Shown piece after piece: positions 6,639 through 7,475 of a stretch of DNA of 7,475 nucleotides (the first letter of the stretch is position 1; every line of letters starts with the position of its first letter). The notes under the pieces were generated by a model. It saw nothing but the letters and a program-made list of their open reading frames with translations. It had not been told where the DNA came from and ran no database searches. The translations under genes and the position numbers were made by a program. Source of the DNA: Pseudomonadota bacterium (GTDB lineage: Bacteria > Pseudomonadota > Alphaproteobacteria > Sphingomonadales > Sphingomonadaceae); NCBI GenBank assembly GCA_963205285.1, contig CAUJJQ010000223.1, positions 1 through 7,475 of the forward strand, in the 5' to 3' direction.

Positions 6639-7451
6639 CTATCGGTTGATCAGCGCGCAGATTTCGCCCGCTGCCGTGTCGGGTTCTATTGGCGCGCCGG
6701 TATGGATGAACCAGCGTTCCGCCCCCTCCAGACCCACCGCAGTCAACCGTCCGCTGTCATAGGCGAGCGTATCGACGCCGATACGGTTGCGGCGTAGTTC
6801 GGGCGCGTCGGTCGGGCTGTGCCCATGGACGATGATGACGCCATGGTCACGGTCATCGGCCAGAAAACGCTCGCGAATCCACAGCATATCCTGCTCGCTC
6901 TGCGCATCGATCGCGGTGCCGGGGCGGATGCCGGCATGGACAAAGAAATAGTCGCCGCTGCGATATTGCACTTCCAGCGCGCACAGCAGTTCAATGTCTG
7001 CTGCGGGGATCGCAGTCTGCATCTCCGCAATCGTCAAATGGTTGCGCTGTTCGATGGCGCTCTCATCAACGCCATAGCTTTGCAGCGTTTCCCACCCGCC
7101 ATAGCGCAGCCAAGCGGTCAGCGCCTCGACATTACCGTCATAGGCGGCGAGCATATATTGTTCATGGTTGCCGCGCAGCAGGGTGACATTGCCGGTCGGC
7201 AGCAAATTTTCGCGAATATAGCGCAGGACGCCCGCACTGTCCGGCCCGCGATCGACATAATCACCCAAGAGGATGAGGCGGCTGTCCGCCGCATCGCGCG
7301 CCGCATCGTCGGTCGCAATTTGCGCGATCAGCCCGGTCAATAGGTCAAGTCGCCCGTGCACATCGCCCACTGCATAGACGCGCTGCCCCACTGGCAGGCT
7401 GGCGGGCCGCCAGCGCGATGCGCGCGAGGAGGAGAATAAGCGGCGGAACAT
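6639..7451 (-). CDS. PPP-family metallophosphoesterase (serine/threonine phosphatase-like)
   Basis: A 270-residue soluble protein with the complete metal-binding set of calcineurin-like phosphoesterases of the PPP type: GDVHG at 29-33 (D30, H32), GDYVDRG at 63-69 (D64, R68), RGNHE at 93-97 (N95, H96), FVHAG at 170-174 (H172) and VHGHSPT at 208-214 (H209). GVDT at 225-228 and LTAVGLEG near 236-243 complete the usual C-terminal pattern. Such enzymes use two metal ions to hydrolyse phosphoesters; bacterial members act on phosphoproteins or on small molecules such as dinucleoside polyphosphates. The motifs resemble PrpA/PphA-like protein phosphatases more than ApaH, but the substrate is not decidable here. 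The N-terminus (MFRRLFSSSRASRWR) is basic and not a signal peptide, so a cytoplasmic location is likely. The ATG at 7451 is preceded on the minus strand by a weak AAGG; only 24 bases upstream are available, so its promoter is not visible. Proximity to the polysaccharide gene may be fortuitous. Confidence 0.9.
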   Translation of the reverse strand: MFRRLFSSSRASRWRPASLPVGQRVYAVGDVHGRLDLLTGLIAQIATDDAARDAADSRLILLGDYVDRGPDSAGVLRYIRENLLPTGNVTLLRGNHEQYMLAAYDGNVEALTAWLRYGGWETLQSYGVDESAIEQRNHLTIAEMQTAIPAADIELLCALEVQYRSGDYFFVHAGIRPGTAIDAQSEQDMLWIRERFLADDRDHGVIIVHGHSPTDAPELRRNRIGVDTLAYDSGRLTAVGLEGAERWFIHTGAPIEPDTAAGEICALINR

Positions 7452-7475
7452 GGCAAAAGCCTTGCGATAAACGGG

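Noticed and set aside
6819..7343. A 174-codon plus-strand open frame opposite the phosphatase gene
   Set aside because: The minus-strand protein carries every PPP metal-binding motif in order; the opposite frame shows no recognisable domain.
6639..7451. Possible ApaH (diadenosine tetraphosphatase) identity
   Set aside because: GDVHG, GDYVDRG and RGNHE fit generic PPP phosphatases, and ApaH-specific sequence around the first motif is missing, so no gene symbol was given.
1..7475. Mobile elements, CRISPR arrays, tRNA or rRNA genes
   Set aside because: No transposase or integrase motifs, regularly spaced repeats, or tRNA/rRNA-like segments were found on either strand by inspection.

Overview
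The window looks like a chromosomal segment of an alphaproteobacterium, most likely from the Sphingomonadales. This rests on high but not extreme GC (about 60% by eye), frequent TTG/ATT/TTT codons in a GC-rich background, the style of the membrane proteins, and stop/start overlaps of the ATGA/GTGA type. No rRNA, tRNA or marker gene fixes the genus, so the taxonomic call is an inference. I saw no insertion sequence, integrase, CRISPR array or RNA gene.

Plus strand, 1-5058: a tight run of cell-surface polysaccharide genes. It opens with the last codons of an upstream gene (1-42). Next come an integral-membrane acyltransferase of the OafA/AT3 family (39-1118), a Wzx-like polysaccharide flippase (1115-2443), a membrane-anchored SGNH/GDSL-like protein (2440-3576) and an MBOAT O-acyltransferase of the AlgI/DltB/PatA type (3592-5058). 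The first three junctions are 4-base stop/start overlaps and the fourth gap is 15 bases, so this is almost certainly one operon that begins upstream of the window.

Convergent junction, 5059-5218: 160 bases with no convincing gene. Two inverted repeats lie inside it and a third overlaps the stop codon of the opposing gene. They are plausible terminators for the converging transcripts, but none has a clear T-tract.

Minus strand, 7451-5219: a PPP-type metallophosphoesterase (7451-6639) is followed, 76 bases downstream, by an O-antigen ligase/polymerase-like (Wzy_C) membrane protein (6562-5219). A perfect 7-bp dyad sits between them.

Taken together, the window has a flippase, a Wzy/WaaL-like protein and two different membrane O-acylation routes (AT3, and MBOAT plus SGNH). 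The likely theme is export, polymerisation or ligation, and acyl decoration of an exopolysaccharide or O-antigen repeat unit. No glycosyltransferase is visible, so the sugar-assembling part of the locus should lie upstream. The most interesting point is the operon arrangement, with a flippase between an AT3 enzyme that lacks its own SGNH domain and a free-standing SGNH protein next to an MBOAT enzyme.
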